Source of the DNA: Candidatus Saccharimonadota bacterium | GTDB lineage: Bacteria; Patescibacteriota; Saccharimonadia; Saccharimonadales; UBA4665 | Assembly (NCBI GenBank): GCA_018062785.1 | Contig: JAGORO010000001.1 | Span: forward strand, 1 to 64,000 | DNA length: 64,000 bases | Reading direction: 5' to 3' | Part shown: one piece after another, positions 51,671 through 58,979 of the stretch | Numbering within the stretch: the first letter of the stretch is position 1 | How the letters are laid out: each line of letters starts with the position of its first letter | Translations under genes and position numbers: made by a program | Notes under the pieces: model-generated | Told to the model about the DNA's origin: nothing | Database searches by the model: none | The model's input: the letters and a program-made list of their open reading frames with translations, nothing else

Positions 51671-53001
51671 GACCCTTTAATACGATCTTGTCGTGTAGCA
51701 CGTTCCCTAAGCAGTTCTGTTGCGATGCGCTCGATGCTACGTGTGGCTTTTTGCCCTGTTCTGAGGTTCTTAATCTCGAATACGCGCTCTCTTAGCTCAT
51801 TTTCGCCAACAAAGAGCACCTGCTCAATTCCCCGTTTTTCGGCTGCTTTGAGCTGCTTATCAAGCTTACGGCCCGAGGTATCTACCGCCACATTCACGCC
51901 GGCTTCGCGCAGCTCATTAACGAGTCGCAGAGACTTTTCGTACATACCTTCGCCGACCAATACAATCTGCACGTCTGCCTCTGGTGCTAGAGGCGGTAAA
52001 AGCTTATGACTAACGAGGAAATTCTCGAGCGTGACGTCGCCCATACCAAAGCCAACGGTCGGCACCGGCTCGACACCAAAGGCTGCCACTAGCCCGTCGT
52101 ATCGACCTCCCCCAAACATACTCCGATTGTTTTCGGGGTCGGTATCGACGACTTCGAACACAATGTCTGTATAGTAATCGAAGCCACGCATCAGACTAAT
52201 GTCAAAACGGGCATTGTCGATCCCAGAGTCGTGCAGCATGGCGAGCAGTTTCTGAATATCCTGCACTGCCTCGACACTCTGTGCCTGACTAGGCAAGTCA
52301 GAAACCTTCTTTGCGTCTAGCAAGCCTACCAATTTCTGGAGCGTGCCCGATTCTCGCTGTGTCGGAGCCAAGATCGCGTCGACCTGCGCGAGAAACGAAG
52401 CTGGCTCCAGTTTTTGCTTCTTATCGACGAGCCGGATTAACATTTCACCCTGCGTGTCTGTGAGGTCAAGATAATCTCGGAATAGATAATCTGTAAGCTT
52501 ACGACTATTAATGAGCACTGTGTACATCTTGCGTGTCGCACCGAATGATCCCATAAGTCGATCGGCGACGGAGATTATCTCGTGCTCGGCTTCCAGCCCC
52601 ACAATGCCAAAAATATCAACGTTAAGTTGCCAAAACTCACGCAGACGACCCCGTTGGGGTCGTTCATAGCGCCACAGATTGGGTATACTATACCAACGCA
52701 CTGGGTAGGCTAGTTCTTGCCGTTTGGCCGCGATCATTCGACTCACACTCGGTGTCATCTCTGTTCGCACCGTCACGCTGCGGCGGCCACGGTCAAGGAA
52801 TGTATAGGTTTGCTCGTCAATAATCTCTTGGTTACCCTTGCTCAAATACAGTTCGGTCGGCTCCAGGATCGGCGCATCGTACTCTTCGTAGCCAAAACGC
52901 TCGCAGACTTCACGCATGCGAGAAAACATGTACTTTTGCACTCGCTTATCTTCGGGGTAAAAATCTCTAGCACCTTTGTATGGTTGTGTTTGTAGCGTCA
53001 T
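51667..53001 (-). CDS. hisS: Histidyl-tRNA synthetase
   Basis: 444 aa class II synthetase. Motif 1/2 region TEMTPSVSRMIAAKR and RWYSIPNLWRYERPQRGR. HisA-type motifs are present (SLMRGFDYYTDIVFEV, then MFGGGRYDGL), and the C-terminal anticodon domain is complete. Start at 53001 overlaps the upstream SLOG gene by four bases; GAGGA precedes it. Confidence 0.95.
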   Translation of the reverse strand: MTLQTQPYKGARDFYPEDKRVQKYMFSRMREVCERFGYEEYDAPILEPTELYLSKGNQEIIDEQTYTFLDRGRRSVTVRTEMTPSVSRMIAAKRQELAYPVRWYSIPNLWRYERPQRGRLREFWQLNVDIFGIVGLEAEHEIISVADRLMGSFGATRKMYTVLINSRKLTDYLFRDYLDLTDTQGEMLIRLVDKKQKLEPASFLAQVDAILAPTQRESGTLQKLVGLLDAKKVSDLPSQAQSVEAVQDIQKLLAMLHDSGIDNARFDISLMRGFDYYTDIVFEVVDTDPENNRSMFGGGRYDGLVAAFGVEPVPTVGFGMGDVTLENFLVSHKLLPPLAPEADVQIVLVGEGMYEKSLRLVNELREAGVNVAVDTSGRKLDKQLKAAEKRGIEQVLFVGENELRERVFEIKNLRTGQKATRSIERIATELLRERATRQDRIKGS

Positions 53002-53549
53002 AGTGTTTTTTCCTCTTTCAATTGTACCATCTCTAAAAGCCTATTAATTGCCTCTTCTGTATTTGTGAATGCTTCATAGCGATAACGGCATCGTCTATCT
53101 AAATAATCGTTTTCGAGTAGCTCCGACCAGCCACCTGTTTTAGCCATCACCACGACTGGTATATTCGCTTGGTATGCTACCGTTAGTTCATTTAGAGTTC
53201 CCGAACCCCCTCCTATACCAACCAGTCCATCGCAGCTCAGAGATTGGACCAGTTCTCTCCCGCCACCGCGAACCAATCCAGTCGCTATAACCGCCGTGGC
53301 CGCGTCTGGATTGAATATATCAAGACCCTTGTCATAAGTCACGCCTAAAGTCATTCCGCCGACTTGCCGAGCCGCCAATGCAGCTTGGGTCGATAACGAG
53401 TCGCAATCTTTCTCGGCCCCAAAAATCAATACACAGTTTCGCTTTGCTATACTAACGCCGACAGACCGTGCTATCTCCACCGTCGATTGTTCATACCCTA
53501 GATCAGCTGCCGAGCCAATAACTCCAATTTGCATTTTTCTTGTTTTCAT
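52998..53549 (-). CDS. SLOG-superfamily protein (TIGR00725-like)
   Basis: 183 aa Rossmann-like protein. IGVIGSAAD at the start and the GGGSGTLNELTVAY motif (compare PGGxGTxxE of the LOG family) place it in SLOG/LOG relatives. These bind nucleotides or nucleotide-derived ligands, and members include cytokinin-activating LOG enzymes and Mo-cofactor carrier-like proteins. Exact activity unknown. SD AGAGGA. In operon with hisS. Confidence 0.75.
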   Translation of the reverse strand: MKTRKMQIGVIGSAADLGYEQSTVEIARSVGVSIAKRNCVLIFGAEKDCDSLSTQAALAARQVGGMTLGVTYDKGLDIFNPDAATAVIATGLVRGGGRELVQSLSCDGLVGIGGGSGTLNELTVAYQANIPVVVMAKTGGWSELLENDYLDRRCRYRYEAFTNTEEAINRLLEMVQLKEEKTL

Positions 53550-53584
53550 AATTATTCCTCTGGTTACATTATTTGCTTCAATAA

Positions 53585-53612
53585 AAAAACGCCGGACATG
53601 GCCGGCGTTTTT
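53585..53612 (-). terminator. Terminator after the SPFH gene
   Basis: AAAAACGCCGG/CCGGCGTTTTT, 11-base stem followed by TTTA on the minus strand. Confidence 0.85.
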
Positions 53613-53729
53613 ATGTACAAATAAGCAACACTACTAACTAACCGGCAATCTCCGGCACTATATGGTTTTGGCTATTTATCCGAACTCTCATCATTCTATT
53701 GTAACACATTATCTTATTTTTGTCTATAT

Positions 53730-54644
53730 TTACGCTTTGGGCGTGGTCGAACGAGTAGTTTTATTAACCTGTTCGGCTGCGATCATTGCATCACGAATCT
53801 GCGACTGCAAATCTGCCATCCCACCAGGGCTGTGCGGCAAAAGAATAGTGCTGTTTTTGCCAGTTGTACCAAGGTTGGTAATGGTGTCGAGGTACTGTGT
53901 CATCATAACGAGGTTCATAGCATCTTGGCTGTTTACGCCACCGACGCCGCTCTTGAAATTGGCGACAGACTCCTGCAAACCTTCGATGATTGCTTTTCGT
54001 TGGTTGGCGATACCTTGACCCTGCAGCGCCTTGGATTCGGCTTCACCCTCGGCCGCCTTAACGACACGGATCTTGTCGGCTTCGGCCTGCTGGATTGCAG
54101 CTTCGCGAAGTCGCTGGGCAGCGTTAATCTCGTTCATGCTACTTTTGACCTTTTCGTCTGGGTTAATGTCGGTCACGAGCGCCTTAACGATAGCGTATCC
54201 AAAGTCGTCCATCACGGTGTCGAGCTCGGCCTTTACGGCAGTTGCGATGTCGTCCTTCATCTCAAAGAGTTGGTCGAGGTTAACGGCTGGTACACGAGCT
54301 CGAACGGTGTCAAATACATAGGCAGTAATTTGCTCCGTAGGATTCTGGAGCTTATAAAATGCATCCAGGGCCTTTTCTGCTGGCACGAAGTATTGCACAC
54401 TCACAATAACAAACACAAACACATTGTCTTTCGTTTTGGTTTCTACCTGTACATCGAGCTGCTGCACACGCAAGCTCACGCGGCCAGCAATCTGGTCGAT
54501 AACGGGAATCTTGATATTAAGACCAGCCTTGGAAGCCTTATTAAACTTACCAAACCGCTCGACTATTGCGATGGTTTGCTGCTTTACGGTATACAGCCCC
54601 GTAAAGATTAAGCCGATTAGTATAACGAGTATAACCCAAACCAT
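53730..54644 (-). CDS. SPFH/band-7 protein (stomatin/QmcA-like)
   Basis: 304 aa. N-terminal membrane anchor (about 1-18, MVWVILVILIGLIFTGLYTV), band-7 domain (about 19-180: TKDNVFVFVIVSVQYFV), coiled-coil region with INAAQRLREAAIQQAEADKI and a C-terminal helical tail. SPFH proteins scaffold membrane microdomains or membrane proteases. No NfeD partner is next to it. SD GGGAGG. Confidence 0.88.
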   Translation of the reverse strand: MVWVILVILIGLIFTGLYTVKQQTIAIVERFGKFNKASKAGLNIKIPVIDQIAGRVSLRVQQLDVQVETKTKDNVFVFVIVSVQYFVPAEKALDAFYKLQNPTEQITAYVFDTVRARVPAVNLDQLFEMKDDIATAVKAELDTVMDDFGYAIVKALVTDINPDEKVKSSMNEINAAQRLREAAIQQAEADKIRVVKAAEGEAESKALQGQGIANQRKAIIEGLQESVANFKSGVGGVNSQDAMNLVMMTQYLDTITNLGTTGKNSTILLPHSPGGMADLQSQIRDAMIAAEQVNKTTRSTTPKA

Positions 54645-54791
54645 TTGTGTCCTCCCTTAGTTTTCTAAGCCTAATAGTAACACCTTCGCCGCTGTGCCGC
54701 TACTGTTTCTTGCTTGGAATACGTCCATCTTGCATACTCCCGCCCCGCCTTTGCAAACCGCTCATTGTTGCGAGCCACTCTTGCCCTATGG

Positions 54792-54797
54792 TATATT
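54792..54797 (+). promoter_or_regulatory. -10 box of the 195 aa gene
   Basis: TATATT seven bases before the ATG at 54805, TTGCGA 18 bases further up (54768-54773). Leaderless. Confidence 0.4.
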
Positions 54798-54804
54798 TTG
54801 CCAA

Positions 54805-55392
54805 ATGTTATACAAACAGCGGTTTACCTATAAGGACGGTTATGAGCAGGTGTACCCTATGGGCGAACTCTTAGGGGTGCAGATTACGTTCGACGAAGCC
54901 CACGAGCTCAGGAAAAATGTATACCAAAATTTATTTTCTGGAGCAGATACTCGCATAAGGCCACCCGAGACACTGCCTGAGGAAACAGAGTCCATGGAAT
55001 ATTTGTTATTCTCGGGCTCTAAGAATCGGCAAGCCCCCGACTCTTCATCGTATTTTGAAGAAAGCATCTTTGTTGGTGGGCTCGTTCGTCAGGCGTCCGA
55101 TGGCGGTTGGAAGCTAATAGTCACCAGAAATCGTATGCGACGCACAGAGACACTCGATGAAAATCGCTTTCGAACTATTCTGCGCATTATTTGTGGTCCC
55201 GATGATGTTATCGAAGCAAGTCGAACCGTCAAAATAACCCACTCGCTCGCTGTCGACCCAGCCAAAGGGCTTATAGACGAAATTTCTGAGCCAAAATATC
55301 GCCGTGTCGGATTCACGATACCCATTACCTCAGACGACTGTAGCAACCTGTCGGCAACGCTCCAGGAACACTCCCGACTATCAACAACCTAG
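54805..55392 (+). CDS. Unknown protein, 195 aa
   Basis: Soluble protein; no domain recognised. The start at ATG 54805 (MLYKQRFTYKDGYEQVYPMG) is preferred over upstream in-frame starts because a -10 box ends seven bases before it. An acidic, Pro-containing N-terminal half is followed by two basic/beta segments (GGWKLIVTRNRMRR and RTVKITHSL). Divergent from the SPFH gene. Adaptor-like small domain protein is a guess only. Confidence 0.5.
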   Translation: MLYKQRFTYKDGYEQVYPMGELLGVQITFDEAHELRKNVYQNLFSGADTRIRPPETLPEETESMEYLLFSGSKNRQAPDSSSYFEESIFVGGLVRQASDGGWKLIVTRNRMRRTETLDENRFRTILRIICGPDDVIEASRTVKITHSLAVDPAKGLIDEISEPKYRRVGFTIPITSDDCSNLSATLQEHSRLSTT

Positions 55393-55448
55393 ACTTGTAA
55401 GAACAATGCCGAGTGACCGAGTGAGGTTTGACTACGACAAGGACTATC

Positions 55449-55570
55449 GCACAGCACCATAGCATGGTGCTGTGCTTCTCCGCCTCGAAGAGACATGAGC
55501 AAACCCCCGTTTTCTTTCGGTGCTGCACGACCCTTCACGCTAAATTTTACATTCGTAAAATTTGCGTGAA
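55449..55570. repeat. Two long hairpins downstream of the 195 aa gene
   Basis: GCACAGCACCA-TAGCA-TGGTGCTGTGC (55449-55475, 11 pairs) and TTCACGC(T)AAATTTTAC-ATTC-GTAAAATTTGCGTGAA halves at 55534-55550 and 55555-55570 (16 pairs, one bulge). The first may act as terminator of the plus-strand gene. No gene in 55393-55592. Confidence 0.5.
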
Positions 55571-55592
55571 GAACCAAGTTATTTCACCGTCA

Positions 55593-55633
55593 ACCAAGCA
55601 AAAAACCGGCTTTTGGCCGGCTTTTTGCTTGGT
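55593..55633 (-). terminator. tRNA-Leu terminator that pairs with the tRNA 3' end
   Basis: ACCAAGCAAAAAGCCGGC (55633-55616) pairs with GCCGGTTTTTTGCTTGGT (55610-55593), one mismatch. The first four bases are the discriminator and CCA of tRNA-Leu, as in the tRNA-Tyr terminator. Confidence 0.75.
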
Positions 55634-55713
55634 GCGGATGAAAGGACTTGAACCTTCACGCCTTGCGGCACGTGCTCCTAAGGCACGCGTGTCTACCATT
55701 CCACCACATCCGC
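55630..55713 (-). tRNA. tRNA-Leu (TAG)
   Basis: Acceptor GCGGATG/CATCCGC, anticodon loop CTTAGGA (TAG), long variable arm, encoded CCA. Confidence 0.95.
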
Positions 55714-55781
55714 TAACATTTGTACGCCTAACTTGTTAAGGTAGCTTGCACGTGCATAGCACCTGCTCGATTGATTCTACC

Positions 55782-55815
55782 GCACGCGTGCCTACCATTC
55801 CACCACATCCGCTAA
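55782..55815 (-). repeat. Partial duplicate of the tRNA-Leu 5' end
   Basis: 33 of 34 bases match 55683-55716 (the D-arm and acceptor 5' strand plus three upstream bases). It stops at the anticodon stem. Direct orientation, 99 bases from the real gene. Remnant of a tandem duplication or of a site-specific insertion. Confidence 0.75.
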
Positions 55816-55892
55816 AATGAGACAAACCTACGGTTTTTCTCATCGCGCCGGCAAAATGGTTCACATTTTGTCGGGCTGCTCTTTTCCCTCAT
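55812..55892 (-). pseudogene. Sixth, degenerate copy of the mini-ORF element
   Basis: Core 55817-55889 matches the five operon copies. A one-base deletion in the second loop shifts the frame: 26 codons (MREKSSPTKCEPFC...) ending at a TAG that overlaps the tRNA-Leu fragment. Two stem changes (CAG to CCG and CTG to CGG) keep hairpin 1 paired while changing Gln to Pro and Leu to Arg. It is not between ribosomal genes. The remaining 55893-56113 is AT-rich with no feature I can support. Confidence 0.7.
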
Positions 55893-56113
55893 ACAAAATT
55901 AAAAATTTGGGTAAAGGAGGTTATTAGTAAATATACAATACGATACCTACTTATTAGTAGACTACCAAACGACACAATTTTACCCTATTGCGGCTAAAAT
56001 GACCACCGAATTTATAGGGAATCTTCGATAATATTGTTATTTTTACTTATTTATGTTTCTGAAACCAGATACCCTGTTCTTTCGCGCTCTAGTTTAATAC
56101 TAATTTGAAACTA

Positions 56114-57562
56114 CTAGTCGTCTACTTTATACAGATTGCTCGCCACTCTCCACTCGTTGACCTTCTGGGCTATTAATTTCTTTGCCCTTGCCATATTTTT
56201 TCTTTTATTCATGTAGCTAGGTGATAAACCGTAAGCGTTTAGTGCTATTGCATCTACGCCGCTCATCACATCATGCCCATCAATTACTTTAATCGTTGGT
56301 CCAACTCTCCTCCACGCACGAGAATGCCTCAGTGTCCGGACAGACACATACCTGCTTCCGAGCACTTTATCGAGAAACAACCATACGTCCTCGACTGGTA
56401 TATCGTCTTTTGCAACTAGGTCTCCCTCCTCTAGAGTCTCCTTGCTAGCGTCCATCAGCTCTACAAGTCTTTGCTCTGTGGTATTGGCAGGAGTAATTAT
56501 TTCTTCTTGGAGAGGGGCGTTTAGAGCTAGCGTATTTTCAGTTGGCTGATAGCCTTTGGGGGTCTCTTTTTTAGCAACAACCCAACCGAACTCCTGAATA
56601 TGCTCGCCCCCTTTTATGGTAGTGAAGGTGTCGGTCATAGAGTCAGCCAATTCTTTGGGAACGGCCCTAAATATGGGTTGCCTGTGCTTGAGCACCTTGA
56701 CCCGTCCATCACCCATCTTACGAGTCACACGTCTTGCACCTCTTTGTAGAACCAGTTCTTTTTCCATCAGTGCATCATGCATTGTGGTGTGTTTAGCATT
56801 TTCATGCATCGAAATAAGTGATGCAACACAAGTCGTACGTTCATCTTCTGTTCTACAATCCCAACTATATAGCATTTCACCGAGCTCTTCACGCGTGAAC
56901 ACCCTGCTTGGAGCATTAATAAAAATGCTTGCCAGCTCAATGCTAGCCGTATTCAGACGTTCATCTTTTAGGCGTTTCCGTATTTGTTCATTATTGATTG
57001 GTTCGTTTTCGAGACGCTCATCTATAAAATGCTCTGTGATTGACAGAGCACCATCAACCAGACCACTGTTTCGTTCTTCTCTGCTTAATAGCGTTGGGAT
57101 TGGCCAAAATAAGCCAGGCGAAGCCTCGACAGCGTCAATCCTTTCCTGCAAGACAACTTTTGCCAGCTCACGCTCTGTAGCTTTTTCGGCCAGCTCTTTT
57201 TCTTCGACAGCCTTCCTCACCGCGCTCAGTTTACTGTCCATTAACGTAGGTATTGCTTCACTTATCAAAACCTCGTCGTGTTTGATGTCACTTTGCGTAT
57301 CCTCGTCAAGGGCTAATGGCTCATCCATCTCAGCTTTTTGTAAATACAAATCATTGAGCTCTTCAAGGATCTGATGGATCCCTAACTCTTCTCCAGCATT
57401 TTTCATCGACTCGAAGCTCTCAATTTGCTCTTGACGCAACACTTGCGTAGCAAGATCTAGGTATTGTGGAAATTTGATTTCAGCACGAAGACGCTCGTGA
57501 GAATTATTCTGTTCTATAATCTTCTCGGAAGCACTCTGGAATGCTTTACTCTATTGTTTCAT
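56114..57562 (-). pseudogene. Unknown 482-codon gene with TAG at codon 4
   Basis: A consensus promoter leads to ATG AAA CAA TAG, and the same frame then stays open for 478 codons. The first standard start after the TAG is GTG at 57442 (442 aa) without SD; the 36 codons before it look coding (ERLRAEIKFPQYLDLATQVL). The protein is acidic and helical at the N-terminus. The middle resembles a winged helix (FTREELGEMLYSW), followed by a basic segment GARRVTRKMGDGRVKVLKHR. No domain is recognised with confidence. Nonsense mutation, read-through, or initiation at the internal GTG. Confidence 0.55.
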
Positions 57563-57569
57563 TTAAATT

Positions 57570-57597
57570 ATTATACATGTTTTTGGCTTTTTGTCAA
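57570..57597 (-). promoter_or_regulatory. Promoter of the interrupted 482-codon gene
   Basis: Perfect TTGACA (57592-57597), 16 bases, perfect TATAAT (57570-57575), seven bases to ATG. Confidence 0.75.
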
Positions 57598-57602
57598 TTT
57601 AA

Positions 57603-58130
57603 TTACCCCCTATAAAACACCAGTTGGATGTCGCCGTAAGATTTGCTGGCGGCAATTTTGAGTCCGCATAGATCGCGTACTGGCTCGCTACCTGGCCACG
57701 ACAGTACAAATACCCCCCCGTCTGCAACATGGCTGACAAGTCGCTCGACAACGTCCGGACGGATGTCATCATACGGCGGGTCGACAAGCACAATGTCGAA
57801 CTGCTTCGACTGATTATTCCTAGACCAGCCACTAAGGTTTTTTCGCAAAATTGTAAGCCGGTCTTCAACACCCAGTTCGTCCATAGCCTTGGCTATCGAC
57901 TTTACGGCATCAGCGTCAATATCAATGGCAGTCACGCTTTTAGCGCCTCGACTAATCGCCTCGAATGCCAAAGCCCCACTACCGGCGTACGCATCGAGTA
58001 CCGTGAGATCCGAAACATCACCGAGCGCATTAAAAATTGCGCCGCGAGCCTTTTCGCTCATAGGGTGCGTACGATTCGTACGTGGACTATCGAATGTCCT
58101 GCCGCCTAAGTTACCCGCAATAATCCTCAT
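57603..58130 (-). CDS. rsmD: 16S rRNA (guanine-966-N2)-methyltransferase RsmD
   Basis: 175 aa. MRIIAGNLGGRTFDSPRTNR is the RsmD start. The SAM-binding motif is LDAYAGSGALAFEAISRGA and the catalytic motif is VDPPYDD (DPPY). ATG 58130 overlaps the upstream stop (ATGA) with GGAAGG before it; a longer frame to 58259 lies inside the neighbour. Standard size. Confidence 0.9.
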   Translation of the reverse strand: MRIIAGNLGGRTFDSPRTNRTHPMSEKARGAIFNALGDVSDLTVLDAYAGSGALAFEAISRGAKSVTAIDIDADAVKSIAKAMDELGVEDRLTILRKNLSGWSRNNQSKQFDIVLVDPPYDDIRPDVVERLVSHVADGGVFVLSWPGSEPVRDLCGLKIAASKSYGDIQLVFYRG

Positions 58131-58975
58131 TTGGCCTTCCGACCTCTGTTTGGCTGAGTCTGGGAAGCGATGACTGCCGCGTACCACGTTAACGTCACTG
58201 TGCGCACGATAATGGGCATAAGTTGCTTGCGCACCAGCTGCGCCAGCTTCGGCGTCCAAGCCGAATCATAAAATCTATCGTACAACTTCAGGTCGGCGAT
58301 AGCCTTAGCCGAATCCTGAAAATACGCCACAAACCCATCCTTCTCAATTCGTGCCACGTCTACAGAGTCGATGGTTAGCTTGCGGAGTCGCATAGGCACA
58401 AGCAGCACAGCCACGCCCATTTCGAAGGCAATATGCGTCGCCAGTAGGCCTTTGTCTCCCCACATTTTCCAGTTGTTGTGGATCTTTTTGCGCACTGTAT
58501 CGCCTGGCATCAAAATCTTGTCTTTTGGCGTGGTCCGTGTCTCGATGCCAGCTCCCCCGCGCAGGCGAATTAGCTCCTTTTCATACGGATAGTGGTGTGC
58601 CGGCGTGAGGCCATCAACCAGCCCATGTGCCAGCCAAGCTGCTTCAAAAGCCGCTCGTGTCTGGTTGCCCTCACGTAGCGCGGCGGTCAGTTCGGAAAAA
58701 TGTTTTTCCAGAATAGGAAAAATCTGCGTGTCGTCTGGGTCATATGGATCATAGTAGTGCCACGGTTCGTCCTTGGCTGGAGTTTTGCGCTTGACACCAT
58801 CTGGCCCGTCAAAGCCCTCAAACTGCAACAGCAGTCGCTTACGTGGGAAGGCTGCAATACGCTCGGGCCCAATCAGCTTTGCAAGCTGGGTGTGGCTCAT
58901 ACGGTCGATTTTTTGGTGCGCACCAAACCAGGCATCAAAATATTTTAGAGGTTTGAGGGTTGATCCTGAATACAT
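58127..58975 (-). CDS. Putative zinc-dependent phospholipase C-like protein
   Basis: 282 aa. The central AWLAHGLVDGLTPAHHYPY segment (about 112-130) has the H-xxx-D-xxxx-PAHH spacing seen in S1/P1 nuclease and PLC zinc sites. No signal peptide is clear, and the rest does not match a family I can name. A hydrophobic helix lies at about 180-196. It starts immediately after recG and overlaps rsmD by four bases. Enzymatic role is tentative. Confidence 0.45.
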   Translation of the reverse strand: MYSGSTLKPLKYFDAWFGAHQKIDRMSHTQLAKLIGPERIAAFPRKRLLLQFEGFDGPDGVKRKTPAKDEPWHYYDPYDPDDTQIFPILEKHFSELTAALREGNQTRAAFEAAWLAHGLVDGLTPAHHYPYEKELIRLRGGAGIETRTTPKDKILMPGDTVRKKIHNNWKMWGDKGLLATHIAFEMGVAVLLVPMRLRKLTIDSVDVARIEKDGFVAYFQDSAKAIADLKLYDRFYDSAWTPKLAQLVRKQLMPIIVRTVTLTWYAAVIASQTQPNRGRKAK

Positions 58976-58979
58976 ATGG

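Noticed and set aside
12470-55889. The six dispersed elements as a CRISPR array or classical REP elements.
   Set aside because: They are kilobases apart, not tandem with spacers, and five of six keep a full reading frame precisely fitted to neighbouring genes.
55900-56113. A small ORF after the perfect SD-like AAAGGAGG at 55914-55921 on the plus strand.
   Set aside because: No ATG, GTG or TTG follows at usable distance; likely chance.
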